Source of the DNA: Chloroflexota bacterium
GTDB lineage: Bacteria > Chloroflexota > Dehalococcoidia > UBA3495
Reading direction: 5' to 3'
Length of the DNA stretch: 5,106 bases
NCBI GenBank assembly: GCA_022571575.1
Contig: JACZXN010000164.1
Span: 1-5,106, forward strand
Part shown: positions 4,723 to 5,106 of the stretch, piece after piece
How the letters are laid out: every line of letters begins with the position of its first letter
Position numbering within the stretch: position 1 is the stretch's first letter
Position numbers and translations under genes: made by a program
Notes under the pieces: model-generated
Told to the model about the DNA's origin: nothing
What the model saw: the letters and a program-made list of their open reading frames with translations, nothing else
The model's database searches: none

Positions 4723-5106
4723 ATGAGCAGCCGTTCCTTCGCTGGCAAACTGGCCGCGCCCGAATTTCCAGAGGGCCTGGAGTGGGTCAATACGGACCGG
4801 CCGCTGACCCTGCGGGAACTGAAGGGAAAGATCGTGGTCCTGGACTTCTGGACCTACTGTTGAATCAACTGCGCCCATCTATTTCCGCAGTTGCGGAAAC
4901 TGGAGAAGAAGTACGCCAACGAGTTGGCCGTGGTCGGAGTCCATTCGGCCAAGTTTCCCAATGAGAAAGACACCTACAATCTGGACAAGGCCGTCCGCCG
5001 GTACGAACTTGAACACCCGGTGATCAACGACGTTGAATTCCAGGTGTGGCGGCAATACTCCTGCCGGGCCTGGCCCACGCTGATGTTCATCGATCCCCTG
5101 GGCAAC
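4723..5106 (+). CDS. Probable selenoprotein: thioredoxin-like domain of an NHL-repeat (NHLRC2-type) protein, Sec at codon 47, 3' truncated
   Basis: 128 codons are visible before the window ends. The frame gives an N-terminal [16 protein letters not shown] segment, the strand IVVLDFW (37-43), the active site TYC-UGA-INC (44-50), then [14 protein letters not shown] (52-65), [13 protein letters not shown] (70-82), [15 protein letters not shown] (92-106) and the thioredoxin cis-proline segment [12 protein letters not shown] (117-128). This is the thioredoxin-like domain that, in its family, is followed by an NHL beta-propeller; the propeller lies beyond the window. The family motif is CCINC, so the TGA at 4861-4863 replaces the first cysteine of the C-x-x-C redox pair, giving U47-x-x-C50, with C46 kept beside it. 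A SECIS-like hairpin follows at 4882-4899. I infer selenocysteine insertion, needing SelB and tRNA-Sec encoded elsewhere. Without recoding only 46 residues would be made. Alternatives are a sequencing error in a Cys codon (TGT or TGC to TGA) or a pseudogene. A standard annotation would likely start too late or omit the gene. No signal peptide; presumably cytoplasmic. Confidence 0.85.
4861..4863 (+). other. Predicted selenocysteine codon (UGA, residue 47)
   Basis: The codons read TAC TGT TGA ATC AAC TGC: Y-C-UGA-I-N-C. The stop codon sits precisely at the catalytic cysteine of a conserved redox motif, the usual position for Cys/Sec replacement, and coding similarity continues without a frameshift on both sides. 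A different genetic code is less likely: all visible Trp codons are TGG and a Trp or Gly at this site would destroy the redox pair. Confidence 0.82.
4875..4903 (+). promoter_or_regulatory. Predicted bacterial SECIS element
   Basis: TTTCCGC (4882-4888) and GCGGAAA (4893-4899) form a perfect 7-bp stem with the apical loop AGTT (4889-4892). The stem may extend below an internal loop by CCA (4875-4877) with TGG (4901-4903). Twenty-five nucleotides separate the UGA from the loop, and a G is at the second loop position. Both fit the general bacterial SECIS model as I recall it (loop within roughly 16-37 nt of the UGA, G in the first two loop bases), which allows SelB binding. It lies within the coding sequence. 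A competing 8-bp stem, CAACTGCG (4866-4873) with CGCAGTTG (4886-4893), cannot form at the same time. Confidence 0.72.

Noticed and set aside
4723..4863. A separate 46-residue peptide ending at the TGA
   Set aside because: The conserved domain continues in the same frame after the TGA and the stop splits the active-site motif, so a short independent gene makes no sense.
4782..4964. 60-codon + strand open frame across the thioredoxin-like region
   Set aside because: It is out of frame with the conserved thioredoxin sequence and exists only because the true frame holds a TGA. No family match.

Overview
This is a GC-rich bacterial window with all convincing genes on the + strand: the 3' end of an MMPL/RND-type membrane transporter, a class III PLP aminotransferase of the glutamate-1-semialdehyde aminomutase type, two paralogous dienelactone-hydrolase-family enzymes, a small stand-alone beta-sandwich (GH2 sugar-binding-like) protein, and the 5' end of a thioredoxin-like gene of the thioredoxin + NHL-repeat (NHLRC2-like) type. 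The gene set and a dispersed, inverted-repeat-like intergenic element (3107-3198) resemble uncultured Chloroflexota (SAR202/Dehalococcoidia-like). That placement is an inference from memory of such genomes, not a search result.

Layout: transporter end (1-744), then a perfect 15-bp terminator hairpin (771-805). A new transcription unit follows, with a candidate -10 near 846, a strong AAGGAGG and the aminotransferase (932-2266). A 71-nt gap with an extended -10 candidate (2288-2296) leads to the first dienelactone hydrolase (2338-3048). A 283-nt gene-free gap holds a weak terminator and the dispersed repeat. The second dienelactone hydrolase (3332-4084) is followed after 24 nt by the beta-sandwich protein (4109-4633), probably in one transcript. 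An 89-nt spacer with a strong compound hairpin (4668-4702) precedes the thioredoxin-like gene (4723 to the window edge).

The key observation is in the last gene. Its frame carries one TGA at 4861-4863, exactly where the family has the first cysteine of the redox pair (family TYCCINC, here TYC-UGA-INC). The conserved thioredoxin sequence continues past it for 81 codons to the window end. Downstream, a perfect 7-bp stem with an AGTT loop (4882-4899) begins its loop 25 nt after the UGA, with G at loop position 2. That geometry fits a bacterial SECIS element. I read this gene as a selenoprotein, a thioredoxin-like NHL protein with a Sec-x-x-Cys active site, which a standard gene caller would miss or split. 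All five complete stop codons in the window are TAA or TAG.

A second in-frame TGA (10-12) interrupts the transporter frame close to the window edge. It has no plausible redox role and is more likely a sequence error, an indel or a real disruption.
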